64,000 nucleotides of DNA from assembly GCF_001905145.1 (NCBI RefSeq), contig NZ_LWLB01000032.1, forward strand, positions 36,622 through 100,621. The letters are read 5' to 3'. Origin of the DNA: Nocardiopsis sp. TSRI0078. Its GTDB lineage: Bacteria; Actinomycetota; Actinomycetes; Streptosporangiales; Streptosporangiaceae. This document shows, piece after piece, positions 22,885 through 32,367 of this stretch. Positions within the stretch are counted from its first letter, which is position 1. Each line of letters begins with the position of its first letter. The notes below the pieces were generated by a model. That model was given only the letters and a program-made list of their open reading frames with translations. It had not been told where the DNA came from and ran no database searches. A program made the position numbers and the translations under genes.

Positions 22885-25020
22885 GTGGCAGATCTCCCCG
22901 ACATCCCCGTCCTGCTCGACGCGGCCGTCGCCGCCCTGGGCGGCAGCCGCCGCGAGGGCCAGGCGACCATGGCCGCCGCCGTGGCCGAGGCGGTCGACAA
23001 GCGCGAACACCTGGTGGTCCAGGCCGGTACCGGCACCGGCAAGTCCCTGGCCTACCTGATACCCGCCATCAGACACGCGATGGCCAGCAAGGGCACCGTG
23101 GTGGTCTCCACCGCCACCATCGCCCTGCAGAACCAGCTCATCGAGCGCGACCTGCCGCGCCTGGCCGGGGCCCTCACACCGCTGCTGCCCCGCGAGCCCA
23201 CGTTCGCCGTGCTCAAGGGCCGCCGCAACTACCTGTGCCGCAACCGCCTGCAGACCGCGGGCGAGGAGGCCGAGGACACCGAGCTGTTCGACCCGCGCCA
23301 GCTCTCCTCGCTGGGCCGCCAGGTGGCCCGCCTGCACGAGTGGGCCGAGGACACCGTCACCGGTGACCGCGACGAGCTCACCCCCGGGGTCAGCGACCTG
23401 GCATGGCGCCAGGTCTCGGTGGGCGCCAACGAGTGCATGGGCGCGCGGATCTGCCCCTTCGGCCAGGAGTGCTTCGCCGAGTTCGCCCGCGAGGCCACCC
23501 AGGGCGTGGACGTGGTGGTCACCAACCACGCCATGCTCTCCATCGACATGTCCCAGGGCCACCACATCCTGCCCGAGCACAACACGATCATGATCGACGA
23601 GGCCCACGAGCTCGTGGACCGCGCCACCTCCGTGGCCACCGGCAGCCTGAGCGAGCGCGCCGTCAACGCCGCCGCCAAACGCGCCGCCCGCCTGGTCGAA
23701 CCCGGCATCAGCGAGCGCCTGACCGAGTGCGCCGACGGCCTGGCCCTGATGTTCACCGACTCCCCGGAGGGGCGCCTGGACCACATCGACGACGCCCTCG
23801 CCAACGCGGTCGCCGCCACCCGCGACGCCGCCTCGGCCTGCGTCACCGCCATCGGCCCCTCACCGGGCGAGCTCGACCCGGACGGAGCCAGCGACCGCCG
23901 CCTGGCCCTGGCCGCCCTCGGCGAGGTGCACGACACCGCCGTGCGGATCCTGGAGTCCTTCGAACCCGCCCTGCGCGACCGCACCGAGGTCGTGTGGCTG
24001 ACCCGGACACCGGGCCGCCAGCCCGTGCTCAGCGTCGCCCCGCTCGGCGTCGGCGGACTGCTGCGGGACAAGCTCTTCGGAGACCGCACCGTGGTCCTGA
24101 CCTCGGCCACCCTCACTCTGGGCGGTTCCTTCACCGCCCTGGCCGGCCAGTGGGGGCTGGGCCGCGAGGTCACCCAGGAGGCGGCCGAACGCGCCGCCGC
24201 GGGCCGCACCGATCCGGACCCGGGCCGCCGGGACACGGCGGACCCCGGGGACGCCGGCGCGGACGGTTCCGACGAGGACCCGGGTGCGGACGACGACGAT
24301 GACGGCCCCCACCGCGCGGCCGGGGAGCCCCGCTGGCGCGCGCTGGACGTCGGATCGCCCTTCGAGCACGCCCGCAGAGGCATCCTCTACGTGGCCACCC
24401 ACCTGCCGCCGCCCGGCCGCGACGGGCTCGCGCCCGCCTACCTGGACGAGATCGCCGAGCTCATCGAGGCCGCCGACGGCCGCGCGCTGTGCCTGTTCTC
24501 CTCCATGCGCGCCGCCCAGCAGGCCTCCGAGGAGCTCCGCGAGCGCCTGGACCATCCGATCCTGTGCCAGGGAGAGGACTCCACCGGCCAGCTGGTCCGC
24601 CGGTTCGCCGAGGACGAGCGGTCCTGCCTGTTCGGCACCCTGTCGCTGTGGCAGGGCGTGGACGTGCCCGGACCCTCGCTGTCCCTGGTGGTCGTGGACC
24701 GCATCCCCTTCCCCCGGCCCGACGACCCGCTGGCCTCGGCCCGCCAGCGCGCCGTCGCGGCGCACGGCGGCAACGGCTTCCTCTCGGTGGCCGCCACCCA
24801 CGCCGCCCTCCTGCTCGCCCAGGGCACCGGGCGCCTGCTGCGCTCCACCGAGGACCGGGGCGTCATCGCCGTCCTGGACCCGCGCCTGGCCACCGCGCGC
24901 TACGGCGGTTTCCTGCGGGCCTCCCTGCCGCCCTACTGGGGGACCACCGACCCGGCCGTGGCCCGGTCGGCGCTGCGCCGGCTGTCCGGCCGGGCCGAAC
25001 CCGAACACGCCGCCGGGTAG
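22885..25020 (+). CDS. DinG/XPD-type ATP-dependent DNA helicase
   Basis: The protein has 711 residues. It is a superfamily 2 helicase with Walker A QAGTGTGKS near 47-54, TxGx motif STATIALQNQL, and DEAH box IMIDEAHELVD. Four cysteines (YLCR, NECM, RICP, QECF) are placed as in the Fe-S cluster of XPD/DinG. C-terminal motifs are GTLSLWQGVDVPG and QGTGRLLRS. It unwinds DNA with 5'-3' polarity in repair or R-loop removal. The insert around 435-480 (Asp/Gly-rich) is low complexity. The start may be the GTG at 22885, with TACTGT 6 nt before it (leaderless); an in-frame GTG at 22840 is the alternative. Confidence 0.88.
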   Translation: MADLPDIPVLLDAAVAALGGSRREGQATMAAAVAEAVDKREHLVVQAGTGTGKSLAYLIPAIRHAMASKGTVVVSTATIALQNQLIERDLPRLAGALTPLLPREPTFAVLKGRRNYLCRNRLQTAGEEAEDTELFDPRQLSSLGRQVARLHEWAEDTVTGDRDELTPGVSDLAWRQVSVGANECMGARICPFGQECFAEFAREATQGVDVVVTNHAMLSIDMSQGHHILPEHNTIMIDEAHELVDRATSVATGSLSERAVNAAAKRAARLVEPGISERLTECADGLALMFTDSPEGRLDHIDDALANAVAATRDAASACVTAIGPSPGELDPDGASDRRLALAALGEVHDTAVRILESFEPALRDRTEVVWLTRTPGRQPVLSVAPLGVGGLLRDKLFGDRTVVLTSATLTLGGSFTALAGQWGLGREVTQEAAERAAAGRTDPDPGRRDTADPGDAGADGSDEDPGADDDDDGPHRAAGEPRWRALDVGSPFEHARRGILYVATHLPPPGRDGLAPAYLDEIAELIEAADGRALCLFSSMRAAQQASEELRERLDHPILCQGEDSTGQLVRRFAEDERSCLFGTLSLWQGVDVPGPSLSLVVVDRIPFPRPDDPLASARQRAVAAHGGNGFLSVAATHAALLLAQGTGRLLRSTEDRGVIAVLDPRLATARYGGFLRASLPPYWGTTDPAVARSALRRLSGRAEPEHAAG

Positions 25021-25176
25021 GCGGCGGGGCCCGGGGCCGGAGGCGAGGGGCCCTGGAGAACACGGCGGCCGGGCGCCCGGAAAGGGCCCCGGCCGTGTGC
25101 CGTGGAGTCGTGTGCCGCGGGGGGAGGGGCCGTCCCAGGCGGCTCTTCGCCGTACCCCGTCTCCGCCGTGTGCGGC

Positions 25177-25704
25177 TCAGCCCCGGGTGCGGTAGCCGAA
25201 CAGCCGGACCGCGTACGCGGGGGAGTCGTCGTCCTCGGCCTCCTGGATGAACCAGCGGTCGTCGTGGTCGCCGACCAGCAGCTCGTTCCACATCATGTCG
25301 ATGAGTTTGAGCCGGGAGACCACGGACGACTCGGGGTCCAGCACGATCGAGTAGGCGCGGTCGGACAGCCGCTGGGTCACCATGCCCACGGACTGTCCGT
25401 CCCAGATGGCCGGGACGGGGGCGTGCCCGACCTCGACCCCGCACAGCCGCAGCTGCTCCACCTCCTCGTCGAGGGCCTCGGCCGCCAGGGCGCCGTCCAG
25501 TCGGAGGGCGTCCTCCAGCTCGTCGCGGTCCTCGTCCTCGCGCAGGTAGGCGTGATAGGTGCGGTAGCCGCAGGTGCGGCACTTGCGCCAGACGACGCAG
25601 CGGGCCAGCCCGTAGGCGGACTGTGCCTCGCCCACACTCTGGTAGTCGCTCACCTCGCGAATCGTGCCGCAGTCGCAGCACAGGGCCGTGAGATCCTGCT
25701 TCAT
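25177..25704 (-). CDS. Hypothetical protein with zinc-ribbon-like cysteines
   Basis: The protein has 175 residues. The N-terminus has CCDCGT and CRTCGYRTYHAYL, a likely zinc ribbon. An acidic helical middle (EDEDRDELEDAL) and a C-terminal part ending in WFIQEAEDDDSPAYAVRLFGYRTRG follow. Conserved-looking actinobacterial protein of unknown role. ATG at 25704 is preceded by GGGAGGGGGGACTCTG. Convergent with the helicase gene; a GC-rich hairpin lies between them near 25060-25105. Confidence 0.6.
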   Translation of the reverse strand: MKQDLTALCCDCGTIREVSDYQSVGEAQSAYGLARCVVWRKCRTCGYRTYHAYLREDEDRDELEDALRLDGALAAEALDEEVEQLRLCGVEVGHAPVPAIWDGQSVGMVTQRLSDRAYSIVLDPESSVVSRLKLIDMMWNELLVGDHDDRWFIQEAEDDDSPAYAVRLFGYRTRG

Positions 25705-25889
25705 CAGAGTCCCCCCTCCCAGGCGAGTATGCGACGAACGGAGCCCGTTAGGGAACCCGTTCGGTGAGGAAGTCGCGGCAAGGACTCGTCATCAATGCCC
25801 AAAATGGCCCGGTAGAGGGTTTTGGACGCGACCTCGGCGGCGTGTCGGTGTGGCCGGTCCGACACCGGCCGGCAGGCCGCCGCACACCG

Positions 25890-26237
25890 CTACTCGTCCA
25901 GCGACAGGCCGCGCTTGTTGCGAGCGCTCCAGTCGCGCATCCGCTGCGGGTAGCCGACGATCTGCACGTCGTAGGCGGGAACGGCCAGCTTGCTCGCCAC
26001 CTTGCGGATCACCTCGGGCGAGCCGCACCGCCGGCGGATCCACTCGCCGTCCGTGGCGACCGCGACGGCCGTGGTCCGGGTGGCGAAGGTCTCGGGCTCG
26101 ACGAAGAACTCCACCCCGACCCTGCTCTTGGCGAAGTCGATCAGCGCCTTGATGTCCGAATCCTCGGAGGCGCGGTCAAAACGGGCCTTGCCTTTGCGGT
26201 TGGCCTTGCGGAGTCCGAAACGGTCTCGCCATCCCAT
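25890..26237 (-). CDS. Conserved-type hypothetical protein
   Basis: The protein has 115 residues with a basic N-terminus (MGWRDRFGLRKANRKGKARF) and a mixed alpha/beta body (VGVEFFVEPETFATRTTAVAVATDGEWIRRRCGSPEV..., VPAYDVQIVGYPQRM). It resembles small actinobacterial proteins of unknown function. ATG at 26237 with a GAGGAGACAT stretch upstream. Monocistronic, divergent from the next gene. Confidence 0.65.
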   Translation of the reverse strand: MGWRDRFGLRKANRKGKARFDRASEDSDIKALIDFAKSRVGVEFFVEPETFATRTTAVAVATDGEWIRRRCGSPEVIRKVASKLAVPAYDVQIVGYPQRMRDWSARNKRGLSLDE

Positions 26238-26475
26238 CGGGGCTCATGTCTCCTCAGGTGTGGATCGTGTGAGCCCGGTGAGGCTCGGTGCGCTGTCTGC
26301 GCCGGGGGCGGGGCGGCCTCCCTCGGGAGACCGCGGTGCCCCGAGTGTATCGACCCAAATCCACACCCATCGAATGCGTAAACCCACGCTGCACGGTTTT
26401 TCCTCGTTTCGCGTACAGCTCTGTCACCACGCTGCTACGTTCTGTTTTCACGCGGCACTTACAGGGGGAGTGATC

Positions 26476-28011
26476 ATGCCGATGTGGACATGGGCGGGGG
26501 AGACCGCGCGCCAACTCAGGGCGGCGGGGCAGGCCGAACTGGCCGAGGCGGTGGCGGGCCTGCCGGTGCTCTGCGAGGCCGGGGACGCGGTACGCGTGGA
26601 GGCCGTGGCCCGCTCGGCCCTGCGCACCGCGCGCCGACTGGTCGCCGAGACGGGGGGAACAGGCCCCGGGGTGCCGGGGCTCTTCGGGCCGCCGACCCTG
26701 TTCTTCCTCGCGCACTGGCCGCCGGCCGTGCGGGTGGGGGCCCTGGCCGAGGGCGGGCGGGCGCTCGCCCAGGTCAGCGCGGCCGCCGAGGATGAACCCG
26801 ATCCGCACACCCACGGCCCCTTGCCGGTCTCCCTCCTGGAGACCCTGGTGCGCTGCCACGCCAACGTCGACGCCCGGGGCACCACCGGTCTGCGGCGCGA
26901 GCTGCTGTCCACCCGACGCCTGGCCGGCTGGGAGCGCACCCCCGCCTGGCCCGCGTTCACCCTCGCCCGGGTGAACCTCCTCATCGACGAGGACCTGGCC
27001 GACCGCGCCGAGGCCGAGCTGCGGCGCTACGAGCACACCGCCACCGGTCCGGCCCTGCTCGGGGCCGACGGGGTGTTCACCCTCGTCAGGGCTCTGCGCT
27101 ACCAGGACAAGCACGCCGAGGCCCTGGAGGCGCTGGACCGGCTGGAGGCGGAACTGGCCCTGGACGAGGCCAACCCCCGACGGGCCGCCCTGCACCGCCG
27201 TATCCGCTTCGAGCGGGCACGGCTGCTGTCCTGGCTGGCCCGGCTCGGCCAGTGCCGGCCCCAGGAGGCCATCGCTCCGCTGCCCACCGTGGAGGAGGCC
27301 GAGATGTGTCCGAACCTGCGGCCCGCGTGGGTGGAGGCGGTGGAGAACCTGGTGTGCCAGGGCGCCGTCCGCAACGACTGGCGGCTGGGCGTGCGCGTGA
27401 CCACCTGGTCGCGCTACTTCGAGCGGGTGGGCGCCCCCCGGCGCGGCGCGGAGCTCGCCCTGTCCGCAGCGCGCCTGGCCGCGGGCCGCGGAGCGCGCTG
27501 GGTGGCGGGCTGTTCCGCGCTGCGGGCGGAGCGGCTCGTCGGGGAGTTGGGGCGCACCGAGGAGATCACGGGGGACCTGGCGGAGGTGCGCGCCATGATC
27601 GAGGGGATGCCGCCGGTGCAGCCGCTCGCCCCGGCCGAGAACGTGCTGGACTTCCTCAGGGCGCAGTCCGCGGAGGAGGTCGACCCCGAACAGCAGGCCG
27701 AGCAGGTCAACGCCGCCCTGGAGCGCATGCCGCACGACACCCCGCTGCTGACCGCGCTCGGCCAGGTCGGCCGGACGCTGATGCTGTCGGACGCGGCGAC
27801 CGAACCCCAGTGGCGGCACGTGCGCGAGCGGCCGGGCGACCAGCGCGCGGCGCTGTCGCTGCTGGAGACCCTCCTCCACGACAACGACACCATCGGGGTG
27901 CGCAACCTGGTGAGCACTCTCGCCGCCGGCGCGCTGGGCGGCGAGGCCGCCCGGGCCGAGTACGTGCACATGGAGACCGCGCGGCCGGGCGCGCTCGCCC
28001 CGAACCCCTGA
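26476..28011 (+). CDS. Helical-repeat (TPR-like) hypothetical protein
   Basis: The protein has 511 residues, almost entirely helical, with repeating Ala/Leu/Arg-rich helix pairs (LVRALRYQDKHAEALEALDRLEAEL, ...ALHRRIRFERARLLSWLARLGQ...) typical of tetratricopeptide-like solenoids. It starts with MPMWTWAGETARQLRAAGQ. The ATG at 26476 follows GGGGGAG. There is no catalytic motif. A scaffold role is possible. The open frame upstream to 25990 is not coding-like. Confidence 0.65.
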   Translation: MPMWTWAGETARQLRAAGQAELAEAVAGLPVLCEAGDAVRVEAVARSALRTARRLVAETGGTGPGVPGLFGPPTLFFLAHWPPAVRVGALAEGGRALAQVSAAAEDEPDPHTHGPLPVSLLETLVRCHANVDARGTTGLRRELLSTRRLAGWERTPAWPAFTLARVNLLIDEDLADRAEAELRRYEHTATGPALLGADGVFTLVRALRYQDKHAEALEALDRLEAELALDEANPRRAALHRRIRFERARLLSWLARLGQCRPQEAIAPLPTVEEAEMCPNLRPAWVEAVENLVCQGAVRNDWRLGVRVTTWSRYFERVGAPRRGAELALSAARLAAGRGARWVAGCSALRAERLVGELGRTEEITGDLAEVRAMIEGMPPVQPLAPAENVLDFLRAQSAEEVDPEQQAEQVNAALERMPHDTPLLTALGQVGRTLMLSDAATEPQWRHVRERPGDQRAALSLLETLLHDNDTIGVRNLVSTLAAGALGGEAARAEYVHMETARPGALAPNP

Positions 28012-28155
28012 GGTCGGTGCCCCGCGGCGGGCACCGGCCCGACCGCCACCCTCCTCGACCGGCGGCCTCCCTCCGCGGTTCCCACCCGGCCCGCCGTCCC
28101 TGACCCCGTCGGTGCCCGGCGACACGTCCGGCGCGCCCGGCGTCCGTACTGCTCC

Positions 28156-28182
28156 GGCCTCCGCCCCGCCCCGGCGGAGGCC
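28156..28182. terminator. Convergent terminator
   Basis: GGCCTCCGCC (28156-28165) pairs with GGCGGAGGCC (28173-28182), followed by GCTTCTCC, between two convergent genes. Confidence 0.6.
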
Positions 28183-28266
28183 GCTTCTCCATGACCGGGG
28201 CCGCGCGCCGCGCCGACCGGCGCCTACCGGGCCCGGCGGCCGGCGAACCGCGGCCCGGCCGTACGG

Positions 28267-29058
28267 CTACGCGGTGGCGGCGCGCACCCCGTCCGTCAGC
28301 GAGCGCCCGGCCGGGTAGGCCAGCGCGGCGGAGGGCAGCGGGGTGGGCCTGCCGCTGGCGAGCACCCGCACCCGGCCGTTCCGCCCTCCGGCGGGGACCC
28401 CGGCCCCGCCGGTCCGGCGCAGGGTCTGCGCGGCGACCGCGTCGGCGGCGGTGAACAGCGCGGCCCGTCCGCCGAGGGCGGCCGAGATCCGCTCGCCCAC
28501 CAGGTCGTAGTGGGTGCACCCCAGCACCACACCGCGCACGTCGGCGGGGGTCAGCCCGGCGGCGTAGGCGACGGCGTCGTCGATCAGCCGGGGATCGGCC
28601 GACTCCACCGCCTCGGCCAGTCCGGCGCAGGCCACCGGGGTCACCTCCACGTCGCGTGCGAAGGTCTCGACGAGCCGGCGCTGGTAGTCGCTGCGCGTGG
28701 TCGCGACGGTGGACCACACCGCGATCGGCCCTCCGGCGGCGGCCGCGGGCTTGATCGCGGGAACCGTCCCGACCACCGGGACCCCCGGCTCGAACTCGGC
28801 GCGCAACTCGGCGAGCCCGTGCACCGAGGCGGTGTTGCACGGTACGACCACGGCGTCCAGCCCCCGTGCGCCGGCGGCGTCGCGGGCGGCACGGGCCCCT
28901 GCCAGCAAGCGTGCGATCACCTCGTCGGGTGTGCGCGGACCCCACGGCATGTGGTCCGGGTCCATGGACAGGAACAGGTCCGCGTCCGGCCGCGCCGCGC
29001 GCAGGGCCGACGCGGTCGAGAGCATGCCGATACCGGAGTCAACGAGAGCGATTCGCAC
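28267..29058 (-). CDS. Asp/Glu racemase family protein, glutamate racemase-like
   Basis: The protein has 263 residues. Both catalytic cysteine motifs of the family are present: VVPCNTASVHGL (near 75) and VLGCTHYDLV (near 185), with DSGIGMLS at the N-terminus. Glutamate racemase supplies D-glutamate to peptidoglycan. The second region (DPDHMPWGPRTPDEV) differs from the usual GD...PYG, so this may be a divergent paralog. GTG at 29058 with TAGGAT 8 nt upstream suggests a leaderless transcript. Downstream of the stop is a convergent hairpin. Confidence 0.75.
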   Translation of the reverse strand: MRIALVDSGIGMLSTASALRAARPDADLFLSMDPDHMPWGPRTPDEVIARLLAGARAARDAAGARGLDAVVVPCNTASVHGLAELRAEFEPGVPVVGTVPAIKPAAAAGGPIAVWSTVATTRSDYQRRLVETFARDVEVTPVACAGLAEAVESADPRLIDDAVAYAAGLTPADVRGVVLGCTHYDLVGERISAALGGRAALFTAADAVAAQTLRRTGGAGVPAGGRNGRVRVLASGRPTPLPSAALAYPAGRSLTDGVRAATA

Positions 29059-29309
29059 GAATCCCGATCCTACGGCCCGCCTGCCACCACCCCGGCGAAC
29101 CGGCGCGCGACGAGGACACGCGCGACCCGTCGGGGACGCGGTCCGGACACGGCCCCAGGTAGGAGGATCTGTGAGGAAGACACGTAGCAAATGGGGTGGC
29201 ACAAGAGCGTTACCGATAGGTAGAACTGAGTGGATCGGTCCGACCGCGCGGCTTCGCGCGGCCGGATCCGACCCACGCTGTGCGTCACCGAGGAACGGAA
29301 GAACCGGCA

Positions 29310-30761
29310 ATGGCTCCTCAACACCAGGGAACGAGCAGCGGCACCTCCACCGGAGGGCGGACGGGCTTCGCCGAGCACATAGCGGCGGTCCAGAAGCTGC
29401 GCCGTGACTACCGCGCGCTGCCACAGGGCGCGCCGGTACGCCTGGCCAAGCCCACCTCCAACCTCTTCCGGTTCCGCGAACCCACCAGCGCCCCCGCCTT
29501 GGACGTGTCCGGGTTCACCGGCGTCATCGCCATCGACCCGGTCGAGCGCCTCGCCGACGTGGGCGGTATGACCACCTACGAGGACCTCGTCGCGGCCACC
29601 CTCCCGCACGGGCTCATGCCGACCGTCGTCCCGCAGCTGCGCACCATCACCCTCGGCGGCGCCGTCACCGGCATGGGCATCGAGTCCTCCTCCTTCCGCA
29701 ACGGCCTGCCGCACGAGGCCGTCCAGGAGATGGAGATCCTCACCGGCGACGGAGACATCGTCACCGCCACCCGGGACAACGAGCACAGCGACCTCTTCTA
29801 CGGCTTCCCCAACTCCTACGGGACCCTGGGATACAGCCTGCGCCTGCGCATCGACCTCGAACCGGTCTCCCCCTACGTGCACCTGCGCCACCTGCGCTTC
29901 CACGACGCGGCCGAGACCATGGACGCCCTCGCCCGCATCTGCGCCGACCGCGAGCACGACGGCCAGCCGGTCGACTTCGTGGACGGGGTGGCCTTCGCCC
30001 GCGACGAGCTGTACCTGACCCTGGCCCGATTCACCGACCAGGCCCCCTGGACCAGCGACTACACCGGCAGGGACATCTACTACCGGTCCATCCAGCGCTA
30101 CGCGGGCACGGGCCCCGGCGACTACCTCACCGTCAACGACTACCTGTGGCGCTGGGACACCGACTGGTTCTGGTGCTCCCGGGCCTTCGGCACCCAGCAC
30201 CCGCTGGTGCGCCCCCTGTGGCCGCGCTCCCTCAAGCGCTCCGACGTCTACCGCAGGCTCGTCGCCTGGGACCGGCGCACCGACTTCTTCCGGCTCCTCA
30301 CCCACTACCGGGGCAGGCGGCCCCAGGAGCCGCTCATCCAGGACATCGAGGTGGACGTCGAGCGCGGCGCGGAGTTCCTGGACTTCTACCACGCCGAGAT
30401 CGGCATGACCCCCGTCTGGATGTGCCCCCTGCGGCTGCGCGAGCCCCGGCGGCCCGGACTGGGCGACGACGAGTACGTGTGGCCGCTCTACCCGCTGGAC
30501 GGGGACCGCCTCTACGTGAACTTCGGCTTCTGGGGCCTGGTCGACATGAAGCCGGGCCAGCGCCGTGCCCACCACAACCGCCTGGTCGAGGAGAGGGTCG
30601 CGGAGCTGGGCGGCCACAAGTCCCTGTACTCGGACTCCTTCTACACCGAGGAGGAGTTCTGGCGCCTCTACAACGGCCGGGCCTACACCGGCCTCAAGGA
30701 GGCCTACGACCCCGACGGGCGGTTGCTCGACCTGTACGCCAAGTGCGTACGCAACCGCTGA
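29310..30761 (+). CDS. bfaA: FAD-binding oxidoreductase, probable 10-methylene fatty acid reductase
   Basis: The protein has 483 residues. The N-terminal FAD-binding (PCMH-type) domain includes VIAIDPVERLADVGGMTTYEDLV and the QLRTITLGGAVTGMGIESSS segment; the C-terminal part resembles the DWARF1/24-dehydrocholesterol reductase group. The next gene is a cyclopropane-synthase-like methyltransferase. This pair matches BfaA/BfaB (TmsA/TmsB), which make 10-methylstearic (tuberculostearic) acid: B methylenates oleoyl chains and A reduces the methylene. Assignment is by pattern and pairing. The start may be ATG at 29310 or GTG at 29280. Confidence 0.75.
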   Translation: MAPQHQGTSSGTSTGGRTGFAEHIAAVQKLRRDYRALPQGAPVRLAKPTSNLFRFREPTSAPALDVSGFTGVIAIDPVERLADVGGMTTYEDLVAATLPHGLMPTVVPQLRTITLGGAVTGMGIESSSFRNGLPHEAVQEMEILTGDGDIVTATRDNEHSDLFYGFPNSYGTLGYSLRLRIDLEPVSPYVHLRHLRFHDAAETMDALARICADREHDGQPVDFVDGVAFARDELYLTLARFTDQAPWTSDYTGRDIYYRSIQRYAGTGPGDYLTVNDYLWRWDTDWFWCSRAFGTQHPLVRPLWPRSLKRSDVYRRLVAWDRRTDFFRLLTHYRGRRPQEPLIQDIEVDVERGAEFLDFYHAEIGMTPVWMCPLRLREPRRPGLGDDEYVWPLYPLDGDRLYVNFGFWGLVDMKPGQRRAHHNRLVEERVAELGGHKSLYSDSFYTEEEFWRLYNGRAYTGLKEAYDPDGRLLDLYAKCVRNR

Positions 30762-30825
30762 GGCACCACATCACCGGGACGCGACCCGAGGGGATGGGCC
30801 GCATCCGAGACAGGAAGGACAGAGC

Positions 30826-32112
30826 ATGCGGCTTGCGGAGATCTTCGAGCGCGTCGTGGGACCCGACGCGCCCATCCGATTCACCGCCTACGACGGCAGC
30901 AGGGCCGGGGATCCCAACAGCGACGTGGCGCTGCACGTGCGCACACCGGTCGCCGTCAACTACCTGGTCCAGTCCCCGAACACCGTCGGCCTGGCCCGCG
31001 CCTACGTCTCCGGCCACCTGGAGCTGGAGGGGGACATGTACACCGCCCTCAGACGCATCGCGGACTTCGTGCTCACCGACGGGGTCAACGTCTCCGTGCG
31101 CGACGCCGCCGCGATCCTGCGGTCCGTGGGCTGGGTCAAGCTCGTCAACCGCGTCGCCCCGCCGCCGCAGGAGGTGTCCAGGGGCCGCCTCACCGGCCTG
31201 GGTTGGCGCCACTCCAAGCAGCGCGACGCCGAGGTCATCCACCACCACTACGACGTCTCCAACGCCTTCTACGAGATGGTCCTGGGCCCGTCCATGACCT
31301 ACACCTGCGCCGTCTTCGACGATGAGGACGGTTCCCCCGACCGGGTGCGGCGCTTCGACGGCGCCCTGGAGAGCGCCCAGTTCCGCAAGTACGAGCTGGT
31401 CTCGCGCAAGCTCGGACTGGAGCCGGGCATGCGCCTGCTCGACGTGGGCTGCGGCTGGGGAGGCATGGTCATGCACGCCGCCCGGGAGCACGGGGTCCGC
31501 GCGCTCGGCGTCACCCTGTCCAAGGAGCAGGCCGAGTGGGCGGCCAAGAGGATCGCCCAGGAGGGGCTGTCGGAGCTGGCCGAGGTCCGCCACATGGACT
31601 ACCGGGACGTGCCCGACGGCAGCTACGACCGGATCAGCTCCATCGGCCTGACCGAGCACGTGGGAGCCAGGAACCTGGCCTCCTACTTCGCCTCGCTCAA
31701 CGACAAGCTCGTGCCCGGGGGGCGGCTGCTCAACCACTGCATCACCCGGCCGCGCAACGACCTGCCGCCCATGAACCCGAAGGGCGTCATCAACCGGTAC
31801 GTGTTCCCCGACGGCGAGCTGGAGGGCCCCGGCAGGATCCAGACCGAGATGAACGACGCCGGGTTCGAGATCCGCCACCAGGAGAACCTGCGTGAGCACT
31901 ACGCCCTCACCCTCCGGCACTGGGGCGCCAACCTGGACCGCCACTGGGACGAGGCCGTCGCCGAGGTCGGCGAGGGCACCGCGCGCGTCTGGCGCCTCTA
32001 CATGGCCGGGTGCGTGCTCGGCTTCGAGCGCGACGTGGTGCAGCTGCACCAGATCCTCGGCGTGAAGCTGGACGGCACCGAGGCCCACGTGCCGCTGCGC
32101 CCCTGGTTCTGA
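30826..32112 (+). CDS. bfaB: SAM-dependent fatty acid methyltransferase (cyclopropane synthase-like)
   Basis: The protein has 428 residues. The CFA-synthase fold is clear: HHHYDVSNAFYEMVLGPSMTYTCA, SAM site LLDVGCGWGG (204-213), GVTLSKEQ, and SIGLTEHVG. It adds a methylene group to unsaturated acyl chains of membrane lipids. With the FAD reductase upstream it should produce 10-methyl branched acids. ATG at 30826 has AGGAAGGA 6 nt upstream; 64 bp separate it from bfaA, so they share an operon. Confidence 0.8.
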   Translation: MRLAEIFERVVGPDAPIRFTAYDGSRAGDPNSDVALHVRTPVAVNYLVQSPNTVGLARAYVSGHLELEGDMYTALRRIADFVLTDGVNVSVRDAAAILRSVGWVKLVNRVAPPPQEVSRGRLTGLGWRHSKQRDAEVIHHHYDVSNAFYEMVLGPSMTYTCAVFDDEDGSPDRVRRFDGALESAQFRKYELVSRKLGLEPGMRLLDVGCGWGGMVMHAAREHGVRALGVTLSKEQAEWAAKRIAQEGLSELAEVRHMDYRDVPDGSYDRISSIGLTEHVGARNLASYFASLNDKLVPGGRLLNHCITRPRNDLPPMNPKGVINRYVFPDGELEGPGRIQTEMNDAGFEIRHQENLREHYALTLRHWGANLDRHWDEAVAEVGEGTARVWRLYMAGCVLGFERDVVQLHQILGVKLDGTEAHVPLRPWF

Positions 32113-32367
32113 GCGCACTCCGGGCGGACCCTCCGCGGTCCGCCCGGGCCGCCGGACACACCCGGCCGGGCGGTGCCCCGCCGGGCCCGCCCCCGCGCGG
32201 GCGGCGCCGTCCCGGCGGGGCGGCGCCCGCCTGTTCGCCGACGGGGGAGCGCGGCCTGTCCACGGACCCCGCGGGACGGTTTGGCGGCATCATGGACCCG
32301 GGGCGCGGCGGGCAGCACGCCTTCGCCGCGACGCCCCGGCCGCACACCCACCGGAAGGGACCACACC

